Shown: piece after piece, positions 35,171-64,000 of the stretch
Layout of the letters: every line of letters starts with the position of its first letter
Position numbering within the stretch: position 1 is the stretch's first letter
From: Struthio camelus
Lineage: Eukaryota; Chordata; Aves; Struthioniformes; Struthionidae
NCBI RefSeq assembly: GCF_040807025.1
Contig: NC_090942.1
Coordinates: 77,729,987-77,793,986, forward strand
Reading direction: 5' to 3'
Length of the DNA stretch: 64,000 nt
Translations under genes and position numbers: made by a program
Notes under the pieces: generated by a model
Databases searched by the model: none
Told to the model about the DNA's origin: nothing
Seen by the model: only the letters and a program-made list of their open reading frames with translations

Positions 35171-38100
35171 ACACGGTGCAGATCCTGGACTGCGCGTGTA
35201 GGGAGTGGGGTTTGCACTATCCTAACTTTTGATGACCCTCTTAGGTGCTAGAAGTAGGAGTTCAGGCTCAGTAGCCCGTCAAGAAAGCCTCCAGATTAAG
35301 GGAGCTCAGTCCCTGGAGAACATATGTGAACGCCCTTTTCAAGAAATACCTCTTTGCTTGCTGCCCTGTCTTGCGTTGCTGGACATCAGTCTAGCCTACA
35401 GAGTGAATACCCAGAGCAGCAGTCCCTCCCTCCTCGCAGTCGCAGAGTTCTCAGGAGGACCGTCTTACATCAGTGTAACTTGGCCAGACACAGATTAAAA
35501 ATTATGGCAACCTGCTGCCACTAAACATCACCATTCTGCAGCTGAGGATCTAGCACGTTCCTCAGATTGGATATCTGAATAGTGAGTGGCAGGCAAATCT
35601 TCCTCAGCCTCACGCTATTTCTGCCTCACCATATGCTCTGGTTGCATTCCCACGCTTCCCCAGCGTGAAGTCTTTACAAGGATGGTACTAAGAAGATCTG
35701 TCAGATTAAACAGCACAAGATCAAAAAATAGTTATATTTCCGGTGTACCTTAGTTGGCTTCCTGCCATGCTACTCTTGAGTTCGTGGATGTTTTTGCTAA
35801 TAGTGTGGTCTGGAAAAAAAGGAAGGCTGTGCTAGTGCTTTGGCACTGGTATGGTAAAATGGGGAGGCTTGATCACGTGCCAGTCCTCAGAGGGATCTTG
35901 CCTACTGGAAAAAAAAAAAAGTTCCCAGTGCCACCCTTCCTTCATCTCTATCTCTGCCATGGACTCAATACATCGTGGCATATTATGCATGCTCACAACA
36001 TGATATATTTCTACAGCGCCCATATCACGTCTATCAAGTTAGAAGGCTGCTGGCAATTTGACAGCTGCATAGATTGTGCTCACTGAACCAAATGTCTCAA
36101 GCTTGGGACTGTTTACTAGTGCTAATTTGAACAAGTTGCTTGTTTACGTCTTTTCTGCCAGGTGACTTTATAAAAATGAAAAAGTTCCTAGAAAATAAAC
36201 CAATATTTTTATAGTTAAGTCAAAAGGAGACTATTACTTTGGAAAAAAAAAAAAGTTGGGCCTTTTCCCCCTAAACAGATCAAATAAGAAAAGCAGGACA
36301 GATTTCTCTCTGTTTGCTTAGCAGAGCCACGCTGAACATACCCTCTCCAGAGGCAAGGGGAACGTGCTCTTGCTCCGACATGAGATTTACATAATTCTTG
36401 CTTTCACCAAGCGTGGGCAGGTGCTTTCTGACTCCTCACTTGCACTTCCACTTCACTTTTGGTAGGAGTTCTGGCTGCTGGCCAGCTGTCTGTGCTTCCA
36501 GGCTGTTTGGGTGAGTTGTTGCGTCTTTGCAAGTCTGGGGACAGCTTAACCTGTTGCTGATAAACTCTTGAGTTAATATTAAAGCACGCTCAGAATCACT
36601 GGCATGAAGAGTAGCTAAGGCTCTGAGAGGCACAAGCAGCTCTAAGCAGGCTATTCCCTGACTTTGTCTAATGACGTCTAAAAGCACGCAGTGGTTTTAA
36701 GCCTCCAGGCTACCCCACTTTTCACTACTCTTGCATAACAGCAGTATTTCCTGGTGCAGGGATCAGAGTCCAGCACTCACTGCTCTCGCATCGCTGCTGC
36801 AGGCTGCCAGGCTGCAGAGCGAGGCTTTCGGGAGCGATCGTTCTTGCTCTGTGGCCTAGGTCACCTGTGGTCCCAGGGTGGTAATCCGGGGGTATCACTG
36901 CGAACCTCTCATTACAAAAATAGGTATTAGTAGGTAACCTGTAAAAAAAAGATTACCGCAGAGTGTTATCCTGATTGTTTTCATAGGAACAATGACTAAT
37001 TTATGGTGCCTAAACCATGCAGTTCTTACTCTGGCAAAGTGCTTGTGAAGTTTTATTGGTGTGCTTTGCATATGTATTTGCAAAGAACGCAGAAAATGTC
37101 AGCAAGGCTGAACTTACTAGTACTAGCCTCACTCTGAAGTAAGAGGGCTTAGCCGTTAGCGCTATCTGTAAGGCGCCAGCCCATGCAGTTGTCGTGCCCC
37201 CCTACCACAGCCGTCCTGATGACTTACACGGGTCACATTACACTGCCTCATTCAGGGTCTCGTTCGGTGCCCGCCCTGTAGCAGCAGCAGAGGAATTTGT
37301 CATGAGTTGGTGTATGTGAAGCAGCATGTGCCCCCAACAAATACAACTGGAGCCTTACAAAGTTTCAGGAATGTGGCAGTTCCTGGCCTGATTCCCGACA
37401 GTTATGACTCTCTGATCCCATAGGGCTGCTATGCTCTCCCCACTTCATTTTCCTGTTTTTTCAGGTTAGAATCTCCCTCTTTGGCAGGATATCCCAGAAA
37501 CTGTTTCAGAAGAGAAGCAGGATAAATAATAATTAAAAAAAAGAGATAAAAAGACACATTTCTGGTAGATTTTACAGTAAGCGCCTTATTGTGTCATCAA
37601 AGAAACCCTTTACTTTCAGGCAAACAACTTCCTCAGCAGTAAAACTAGAACTTTTTTAAACATGGAAAGCTAAGGCTACAGGCTACATCTAGATTACAGG
37701 ATCATCGTCTGATATAAATACTTGATCGTAGCTGTACCTCTGAGTGCTTAAACATAATAGGTGCTGTTATAACATTAAATTTATTCTTCAGCATCAAAAC
37801 AGCAGTGATATTGTTTATAGTTTTTGTGTACCTGCTTCTCTGGAGACATATATTTTTGGGAAGGTACTGCATCCCTCTCGCCGCAAGGATCCCCTTAACA
37901 GGATTAACTACATTTTTCACTTTCCTAGCAGGAAACCTGTGCAGAGGCAGTGACAGCAATTAGGTATGAAGCTGGGAGCATGATTTTATAATGAACAACA
38001 CAAAGCTCAGACAACTGTGGGGTCATCAGCTCAGAGCTTCAAATATAGCAGCGTCCTGGTGTGTTACAGCAGTACTCAAATGCTGCACATACTATAGCGA

Positions 38101-40290
38101 GAAGATGGAGGAGAGGAAAATAAAGCATCAGAATTTAGTCAAACTAGCAACACCTGTCTGCACCCAGCCGAAGCAGCAGCTTGCCTCAGGCTGCTTGGAT
38201 GTCTCTGGAGAGGGGGCTCGCTGCCTAAATGCAGGGCTAGCTCTGTGAGGGAGCTCTGCTTCCAGTCACTGTTAGGTGAGAACAGGAGTAATGCCATGGT
38301 AACTTCATGCACTACAGGGCTTCCAGCATGGCTATATAAGACAGAGGGAGAAAGACAAGGCACTCTGATAGGGGAATGTCTGCTAAAAACACTCTGGGAA
38401 TGAGTTACAGTTTGCAACTTATATAAAGATTAGGAGATGTTAAGAAGTCATGTATCACATGTGCCAGTGATCCACAGCTTTGTCTATTTTAATATTATTT
38501 TTTAGAGGCAAGAACAGCCATTTATTATTATTCTACAGGACTGTGTGTCTTTCCTAAGTCAATCACTGTTCATGGTTGAACACAAGGAGAGGTACATCTA
38601 TCCCAAATCTGCCCTGTCTTACCTACTGGCTCACTTCAGAGTGCTGTTCTTCAGGCCAAGTGTTAAAATTATGTTTTGTGAGCTTGCTGAGAAGTTGAAA
38701 GATTTGAAATAAGAATGGATCACAGCTATTCTTTCCAGGCAATGCTTATTTCAGTAAACTAGAATCTTGTGCTTGAATTCACGTTGTTGTGACTGCTGAA
38801 CCTCTTTCAGTATCTCCTGCATTTGTTTGCAGAGACTTCATTACTAATCTTTAATTTGACTCACAATGACCTGTTGGAAGTTTTGAATTCAGCTCTTCTG
38901 TCTTTGATTGGAGCTGACTTTTCCTTAGAAAACTCCTTTAGAGCTCTAAAGCTATAAAGACGGCTGAGGCTTTCCACTCTCTTTCAGGGTCCCCCTATAC
39001 TGCCACCATCTCACATGTTCTCCATCTTTAGGTACCATCTGTAGTCTGATAAAAGGTGATGCTATAGCTTCCTTGCAGCATAATTAGGGTAACTGCCCGT
39101 GTTACATAAATGGACTGCTATTAGCTGAAAAAGGCAGTAAGTGATTTTTTGCTGCCAGTCAGAATTTAGCTTTTTCTTTCTTAACGCCTTTCAAAGTTGT
39201 CATGGTGACATCTATAGTCATCAGTCATGCTGGCAGTATTTATATCATTCACAATAGATATAAAATCAGTGGAGCATACTGTCATATGATAACAAGATAA
39301 CGTGCTTGCGTCAAAGTTTCGGCAGAACACCACTCCCTGCGCTGCTATCTCGGTTCTCCTGCCCGTTCTGCGATAGGTGGCTACTGTACTGCTACTGATG
39401 CTGGGCAGACTGTTAATCTCTTAACAAGCAGCGCTAAATGACAGATCTCACCTTTTGTCAAGGTGACTGACTTAATAACATCTATACTTTCTGTCTGTTT
39501 TAGCATGCTATTACCCCTAATGACAATTTGCATTTCTTTCACTGCAAAAGATGATTGAAATCATATTTAGCAGAGCTGTTGATCTCACTACAGGTATTGT
39601 TTTCTCTTCAGTCTCTCATCATCCAGTTTCATCTTTACGTCAGGAGTGTCACTTGGGCCACTGATGGACAAATTGTACTTGCTTTCTAATCCTGCATTGC
39701 GTAACAATTAATAACTTATCATATCTAACATTCAGCAGCAAGGAGGTGCTGGGCAAACATGCTTTTTCCACAGCAGAGCTACAGGAGGAAGGAGTGCTTT
39801 TGACCTCTCTTTAAATCACCATTTTGGTTGCAAGCGTGGCTTTCCTCTCCATCCCATCCTCAGTGGGACTGCAAGACGGCTTTCTTCCACTTTCTAGCCT
39901 TGTTTGACACAGCTCCTCCACAGAGAGGTGTAGGAAAGTGAACCTGCATGAGATAAACATGGTAATATCAGAGTTATTTTAAGAAATTGGTAAAGGTCCT
40001 GGAGAGGTGGGGGATGTGTTGCTTCGTTCTAGCCATGGTTTCTGGCTCTGCAACGCGCTCCTTGAAGTCTATTTAGAAGGGACAAACTCAGTGTCCCAGA
40101 ACTCTCACACTCCACTTGTCCTATGAGAAAGAAGAAGCTCTCTGTTGTCTAACGATGCAAACTGGACCAAAATATATAAAAGGAATCAAAAAGATGAGTT
40201 CTCTTCTTAGTCCTTTCTACATTAGACTGGTGCCTGGACCCTTTTCCATGTGCAGGAATAAATGGCAGGAGAGGGGTATCCATTCCATTT
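35171..40290. other. Intergenic region between TTLL12 promoter and SCUBE1 3' end
   Basis: About 5.1 kb of mostly unique-looking sequence. Open frames are short and carry no domain I recognise. No tRNA, no clear LINE or LTR. Poly(A)-type runs occur near 35,910 and 36,243. Enhancers are possible but cannot be shown from one sequence. Confidence 0.5.
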
Positions 40291-43200
40291 TACGTTTATT
40301 ATGAAAGTGATTTTAACAAAAGTTTTATTACATGCTTCATTTTGAGCTTTGACATAGAAAACAAAGCTAGTAATATACAGAGGCAAAAGGAAATGTATTT
40401 TCTTATAAGATACATTTACAACAACATTTTCTACTACGAATCTGACAGTATTGTTAAAATATTGGTAAAGCTCAGACCACTGTATTTTATTTTCTAAGTA
40501 TCAAATTTTGTACAGTTATTCACTATCTTTGCTCTAAACTATCATGATACATTTCATATGGAAATCGCTGTTTGTACATAATTTACATAGGTCATAAAGC
40601 TTAGAAGTCCCAGCAGCATCTACAAGGGTTTAGTTCAAAATGTCACTCATGCCCAGTGATCTCAACATAGCAAATTAGTACAGAAACCAATAGTACACAT
40701 CCAGGTATTTTTTCCCCAAAATCTAGTCTACCAGAAATTCTTATTTAACAAATGATGGACATAATCATAATGAACTTTACATAGGTGAAACTCTCACTGA
40801 CCTCAGTGACAGTTTTGCCTAAAAAGGACTCTATGATCGGATCCAATATGTAGTTTGATCACTCCCACTGCTACCTAGGAGCACAGATGTTCCATACTTT
40901 TCCCTGTCTTTATACTATATTTGGGCATAGTATTTTGAATTCCCTTTTATTTCTGAATTTTATGGTGTTCCTTATCCTAACAATGTAATAAGAGCTAGCA
41001 CAAACTTTAAAATACATATTCTTTATACGTTGTGAAAATGGTGAGCACTTCAGAATGACACTGGACAGTCAACTCTATGAAAATTAGCAGGTTAAACTGT
41101 CCCAGCAACCCTGTTCTATGATCCCAGTGAGACTGCAGCAATAACAGGAGCAGTAGTCTAGAAGGGTGAATCTCACAACTGACCACATGCATGCTCGTAT
41201 CCTAAAGTAGATTTTTAATCATCATGTTGAGTATCTGCTGCTGTCAATGCAAATTAGCGGCCTTTCCAAGGTATAAAACATAGAAAACAATATTTACAAA
41301 ATAATTTTAATTAAAAAAGTAACAAAAACAAACTCTAAAAAATACATTTTCACAATCATTAAAATAAAGTTTAATTAAGCAAAGCCACTTCTTTTCCTAG
41401 ATATTGAGAAATTCAGCTAAAACTGAATTGCAATTGTTTGCATATGTTTAAACTTGTTATCTCCGCTTTCTGAATACAGATGGTTTAAATTATTACATCT
41501 AACGGTCCTTCTGTACATTTTACTCTTGTATATTACATATTCATTTTATAGATTAAAAACTTAGTGATGAAACAGAATAAATAAATGAAATAACAAACTG
41601 GAATTGTATATATTCAGATACTTAGATAACAGTTTTTTGCCATTAAGAGTTTATTTCCCAGTATGTTCCTATTCAGGTGGAAAATGTGATGATAAAACAT
41701 GAAACTTCTTCTAAATCCAAGTCTGATACTGAGGAACAAGTTTACATGAACTTATAAAAATTGCCCTTCTTCCATGAATTCTTATGGGAGACAAAAGTTT
41801 TTTTTTTCCCCCAAGTGCTTACAACATTCTCTCATTCTAGAAAACTATTTCATTAACGTCTCAAAGTATTGAGAGTCTAGAGAACTTCTCCCGTTACTAC
41901 CGTTCCTGTCAAACGGTGGCTTTAAACTATGAAAGAAATGCAACGCTGAAACCATGACATGGGTACAAGTAACTGGGTCTGTTGCTCATTCCCATAATGC
42001 GAAAAAGGGAAAATCCAGACCCCTGCGGTGTTTGAGAAATTTGCCACTGAATTCAGTTGGTTGAAGATTTTGCTCCAGCTTCTTTTTTTTTAAGAGCATT
42101 CAAAAGTATTTAGAGTCCAGACATCTGCACTGTTAAAGACCAGTCAGCAGTTCCTGCATAAGAATCATACCACTCCTTTTGCTCCTGAAGATTGTATTAA
42201 AAATTGTTATCTGCAAGATTAAAACAGTGCTCTTTAGAGATAAGACTGATCTGACACATTCAAGTCTGTTGGGCAGGCTCACAAAGGGGTGAGGGGTTGG
42301 CTTCGACTTTCCTATTTGAAAGTTTAACACCTGTGAGCTTGTTTCTTGTTTATGTGGCATCATCTGTTCTACTTACAGGACTGAGGACGACAGGTTAGCT
42401 GTGCTCTTTAGAAACCACCTGACAAATCAAAACACAGACTCCCTGAAAACTCTGTGACCAAGCCGGGGCTTATTTAAGCTAGTCTAAAACATAGTAAATC
42501 TACTGATGTCAGTACGCCTACCCTAATATAAAGCTGATGCATGGGCAGCATTGGTCTAAATGATTTTTTTTTCCCCCTCCTTCTTTGGTACAGTGTTGTT
42601 TTACATGTTACAACAAAGCCTTTTTTGTCTTTGTACCTTATTTGAAATTTTAGGTCTGAAAATCATTTTCAGATGAACCTTTTTCCAGCATGTTTGTCTC
42701 ACCAAAGAGAAAAGAGACATTCACTTGCGGTACAAGTTAAACAAAATACACTGAGTGAAGAATTTCACAGACGAAGCAGAAGGCTCTCCCTTTTTCAGAG
42801 ATTCAGCACAGGAACAGGGTGGTTTTCATAAAAGTTCAGAAATTCTTCCTGCTGCCATACTTCAATAACTAAAGCCTCCCCAAAGGTAATTAAAGCTTTT
42901 TGAATGTACACTGCGCACACGCTGGCTGCACATCAAAAATTGCTCCTAGGATTTTGTATGCTGTGATTTTCCATATTCCAAGAGATGGTTATATATAGAA
43001 TGTCAATAAAACGTGACAGAACAGAAGAAAATTTTTTTGGTAGGGCAGCAGTTCCTATTATTGGAGACATACATCTGATGTGAAATCCAGATGCATATTT
43101 TGGCTCACTAAAGTTTGGGAAGTTCAGGCACACGGCTTTTGCTGTGCTCAGCTAAAAAGAATTGTACCAATTATCACCAAATTGCAGAGCCAGGTTTGAA

Positions 43201-43511
43201 GAGTAAACATGGGACTAGACCCAATCTTCAGTAACTACAGCACCGTGCGATTTAACTTTATTGTATGGGGCAGGCACAGTGAGGAAATACATTTTTCAGA
43301 AGTTGGTCTTTAGGTAAAAAGCTAATATATGACGGAAGGAGGGAGGCAGAAGGAAAAAAATGGGCTGAAAGAAACTTTATATCAAGTTTTAGTGAATTAA
43401 ATCTTCAGGCAGCGTAAGTCTTGCTATTGTGGGCAAGACGCAGGTGGCAGTCTGGCCCACTGAATACAGAATCCTGATGCTTCCTGTACTCAAATCACGC
43501 ACAGGCGCGCG

Positions 43512-43532
43512 CACACACACACACACACACAC
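43512..43532. repeat. (CA)n microsatellite
   Basis: About ten CA units, preceded by a GCGCGC stretch, within the presumed SCUBE1 3' UTR. Confidence 0.9.
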
Positions 43533-43861
43533 TCACTTACTTGGCCCACAGCAATCACTAACAAGCGCTGTCACAGGATGACTTAGGGCTTGGTTATTTA
43601 GCAATTTCTGATTGTTGCAACCTGCTGGATTGCAGCAGGCATGCAGGCTGCTATTGGTGGCCCATGAAAACGTTCAGATGGGTCACCACCATCTCGCTAA
43701 AAAATAAGTGCAGGAGGAGAGGCTTAAAATAATAAGTGCTACAGGTACAGCTTTTAAGTGTTTAGGCATTTGCAAACGGAAAACAAAAAGTTCAGTTTGT
43801 GATGTGGAATTAGGCAATCACAAATTAGGCTTCTTCAGCCTCCTGTAGTAGTAGCATGTGA

Positions 43862-43910
43862 ACATGTTGTTGCACCTATTCCACATACACCTATTCCACA
43901 TACAACATGT
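43862..43910. repeat. Inverted repeat enclosing a 15-bp tandem duplication
   Basis: ACATGTTGT at 43862-43870 pairs with ACAACATGT at 43902-43910. Between them CACCTATTCCACATA occurs twice in exact tandem (43873-43887 and 43888-43902). Confidence 0.85.
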
Positions 43911-45958
43911 AATGCTGCCAGACCAAATACAGGGTTGTATTTATAGAGTAAGTTTAAATGCAGTATTTCATGTTTACAGTAAAGGCCAAAATTTTCTATT
44001 TGGCAATGTACTGATTGATTTCATGAAGCTGCTTTTCTTAGAGAAGGCCCTATTCTCCCTGCACAGGTTTTGATTCCCAAATTTGTCTAGGTTTTCTCCA
44101 CAAAGATGACATTCCTTATTTTTGTACTTTTATTATAATAGTAAGCTTACGTTCGGAACCTCCTGACAATGAAAGCATCAGACACCTACACTAACAAATG
44201 AGAAGCTCAGCTCCGTTCTATTTGGTGAATGCCGGTTTCTGTAACTACAAATATAGCGTGAAAAATCCTTACGTCCTTCTGAAAGTGATAAGATACTTTT
44301 GGATGGGATTCTTCAAAGCGTTTCTTTACTTCTAGTGCTGATGTAAAAATTACGGGGTTGTAAAAATCAGCGTACGTCAAGTGAAATCTGCTTAGTTTTC
44401 CATACCCCTTGTCGTTACTTATTTTATTAGAAATTTGCACATCCAGTGGCATTTCCATACAGAGCTGCCAACATTCAAAACCTGACTATTTTCTAAATAT
44501 ATCCCATAAGAAACCCCTATGTATTCAGAAGCATTTCACCATATAATTATGAAGGCCAAATTATTCCCTTTCTTTCACTGCTCTCAGAGAAAGGGCATAA
44601 TAACACAAATCCTGCTTTTGCTACAGGAGAAGTCATTGGGCACGTTGTCCTGCCTGCAGAGTCCCGGCCCTGATGCGGCTCCAGGGAATACAGGCTAACC
44701 CAAACCTCTCACCTTGCCTGTCAGGATGAATTAGGCAAAGCACCCGTTTTGTCTCGCATGGCCGTAAGTCAGGGTGAGCTGTCCAGCGCTAAATGCGGCT
44801 AGTCCTGTAGTAGTGGTGTGCAGCTGTGCCCGTGTCCCCCTAACCGTGGCTGCGGCCAGGACAGGTCCCTCCCACAGGCACTGTCTGGCCCTGAGATACC
44901 CCTCCTTGGCTGAGCACCTGAAGCAAGTTACAGTACTGCCAGTGGTTTCTGGACATGTACGGCAGCACCTCGCAGCTCTGTCCCAAAGAGGAAGTTTGTC
45001 CTACACGTCGCGACTATCTTACAGTGACATTATGGCCAAACTTGTGGGTTGCTAAGCAGAAATTTTAGCAGAGATTTTACTACAGCCACTGCTCAGCATC
45101 AGGCTCCAAACTTCTCTTACTGAAGAAAGATCATTGTTCATCCTTCAGGAAATGAGGAAGTTTTTTTTTTTTTGTTAAATTTTGTGACTTCTGTTGAGAA
45201 TTCTGAACAATTTCCCAATATCTGTCAGGCAGTAGGACGGCCGTAATCCCAACCAAATCATTCTGGATAACTTATCAGACTTTGAAGTACTAAGTTTGGT
45301 TGAAGTGTTTTTTTTAGCTATAGACTTATACATGACTGAGTACCTAAAAAGATTACTTACTGCTTTTTAAAGATTCATTTTTTCTACAAATAACTTCTGT
45401 CAAGAAAAAGAACACATGTAGCTATATTTTTTTCATTCCATGCATACGCTAAATCTAGGAGTGATGGCATGTTCTCCTTCAAATGTCCACCTTTAGTATC
45501 CCATAGTGAATACATAATAAAAGTAGTTTCAACATCCTTACAAGAAAATCAGGTTTATGGAGGGCAGATCTCACATAAAGATCGAGCTCCTGTCAAGCGT
45601 GCCGTCCTCAGGTACCTCCTGCCTGGGGTATGAGCGGGCCCAAGGAAGCAGCAGTAACTGACCCTTTACTGACCAAGATACTGCAGAGCAGTTGCATCTT
45701 AACTGATGTTATTCTTCCTGGAATAATGTATGCTGAAAGAGATTGTCCAAGAAAAAAAACATTATCCTGTACCATAAAACTCCAAAAGGCTTCAGTTTCA
45801 TGTTCACAGAAGTGACAAGCACTTGGAGAAGTCATTTAATCATCTAAGCGAAGTTACAAATAGATATGAGTAAATAGTGTGTGTGGGAGTAAAGATTTAA
45901 GCATGATTAATATTTACAGTAACTAAAGATAACATTACTAATGTACCCACAAATAGAA

Positions 45959-45983
45959 GTATATATTTATATATTTATATATT
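45959..45983. repeat. TATATTTA tandem repeat
   Basis: About three copies of an 8-bp AT unit in the presumed SCUBE1 3' UTR. Confidence 0.8.
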
Positions 45984-46802
45984 GTACTTAATTAGATGCT
46001 CTATTAACGGAAAGAAAACCAGACTACTACTTGTTGCTGTTGTTGTTCACTGCTCATCTATCCTATTGTAAATGCCTTCAAAGGGACCAATTGGTGTATA
46101 AAACTCCATAGCTACACCAGTTTCCAGAAAATAATAGACAGTGGCAAACCTCTGAAGAAGTTTAGAAGAGGACAGATAAAACACAGGGCATGGGACTCAA
46201 TCTTATGTAATTCATAAAACAAAATTATACATCTGTTTCTTTTTTTTCTCTCTTTTCTTCCCTTTTGGTTTCTACTTGGACAATGGTTCCACTAAACCAC
46301 AAATGAGAAATAACAAAATTTAGATTGTTTTGTTTTCTTCTAAAGATTCAAATATAAAGTTCAAGTGCAATTCAAAATCCAAATATTATTTATACTACAT
46401 ACTTCTTTCTACAACAGAACTTATGTGCAGGTAGTTTGATCAGATTTGAATAGTTCCCTTCTATGCTTTGGAGAATTTTTTTTCATGGAAAGTAAAAAGC
46501 TAGAAAGAATATTTTCTACGAATTGTAATTTCAAATGGAAAGTGAAGACACACTAGTGCAGACACAAATTTGGATCTTTAACTGGATGCACTCAAGGATC
46601 CACAATTATTTTTCTTTGTAGTAAAAATCCCATTCAGAACATTGGCTTTTAACAGTTATAAAACATTATAGGTATTCTTCAATATACAATTGAAAATCAA
46701 GACGGCAAAAAAGAGCCTCCCAATTAGCAAATGTTTCTACTATGGAGGAAATACAATATTTGACAAAGAATGCAAAGTAACCCCAAATTGAATACCACTA
46801 GA

Positions 46803-63968
<17,166 letters not shown>

Positions 63969-64000
63969 CTGTTGATGTCAAGTAAAAAGTTATCATTTGT

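Larger units (their letters stand above)
40295..46802 (-). other. SCUBE1: Probable long SCUBE1 3' UTR
   Basis: An AT-rich stretch downstream of the SCUBE1 stop with no coding exon. Several - strand AATAAA signals occur, at 44129-44134, 43257-43262, 40324-40329 and 40295-40300. The last two lie close together where the very AT-rich block ends, so I set the limit there. The true end may be nearer the stop codon. The block also holds a (CA)n repeat, an AT-rich tandem repeat and a hairpin. Confidence 0.4.

Noticed and set aside
34182-35174. 330-codon open frame on the - strand, plus other long frames on both strands through the CpG island
   Set aside because: Pro/Arg/Ala/Gly-rich translation of GC-rich DNA where stops are rare. 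It is in a different frame from TTLL12 exon 1 and resembles no protein.
34596-35232. Divergent + strand gene starting in the CpG island
   Set aside because: The frames are low-complexity by-products of GC content, with no splice structure or recognisable domain. A noncoding divergent transcript cannot be ruled out.
37141-37200. Possible tRNA-like sequence
   Set aside because: A few GC-rich words, but no cloverleaf pairing or TTCGA box found.

Overview
This 64 kb window is vertebrate nuclear DNA, most likely from a bird. It has split genes with GT-AG introns, a CpG-island promoter, few interspersed repeats, and one large CR1-type LINE, the dominant retrotransposon family of birds and other sauropsids. 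Prokaryotic features (operons, ribosome binding sites, CRISPR arrays) are absent, and almost all open reading frames are short and have no coding character.

Three genes can be read exon by exon. (1) Left edge, + strand: the last coding exon of TSPO (432-608), the mitochondrial outer-membrane translocator protein, with a poly(A) signal at 820-825. The rest of the gene lies left of the window. (2) 3,811-34,812, - strand: a complete 14-exon TTLL12 gene. I rebuilt it from splice sites whose phases all agree. It gives 627 residues with one open frame, starting inside a CpG island. (3) 46,803-63,968, - strand: the last 10 coding exons of a SCUBE gene, taken as SCUBE1 because of its position beside TTLL12. 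They cover the end of the spacer, three cysteine-rich repeats, the CUB domain and the conserved C-terminus. The signal peptide and EGF repeats lie right of the window.

Layout: TSPO exon (432-608); TSPO/TTLL12 convergent intergenic gap (about 0.85-2.9 kb); TTLL12 with a broken antisense CR1 in its last intron (about 4,990-6,475); TTLL12 CpG island (about 34.43-35.17 kb); intergenic space (35.2-40.3 kb); probable long AT-rich SCUBE1 3' UTR (about 40.3-46.8 kb); SCUBE1 coding exons to the right edge. The order TSPO-TTLL12-SCUBE1 matches human 22q13.2, so this is a conserved syntenic block. The genes are neighbours, not a pathway: TSPO is mitochondrial, TTLL12 is a cytoplasmic/nuclear tubulin-ligase-like pseudoenzyme, and SCUBE1 is a secreted or cell-surface glycoprotein.

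I found no undescribed biological system. The observations most worth checking are a GC-AG intron in SCUBE1, loss of the glycine-rich nucleotide-binding motif in TTLL12, a (CT)n microsatellite serving as the polypyrimidine tract of a TTLL12 exon, a G-quadruplex motif just upstream of TTLL12, a run of phase 1-1 exons in SCUBE1, and a hairpin enclosing a tandem duplication in the presumed SCUBE1 3' UTR.
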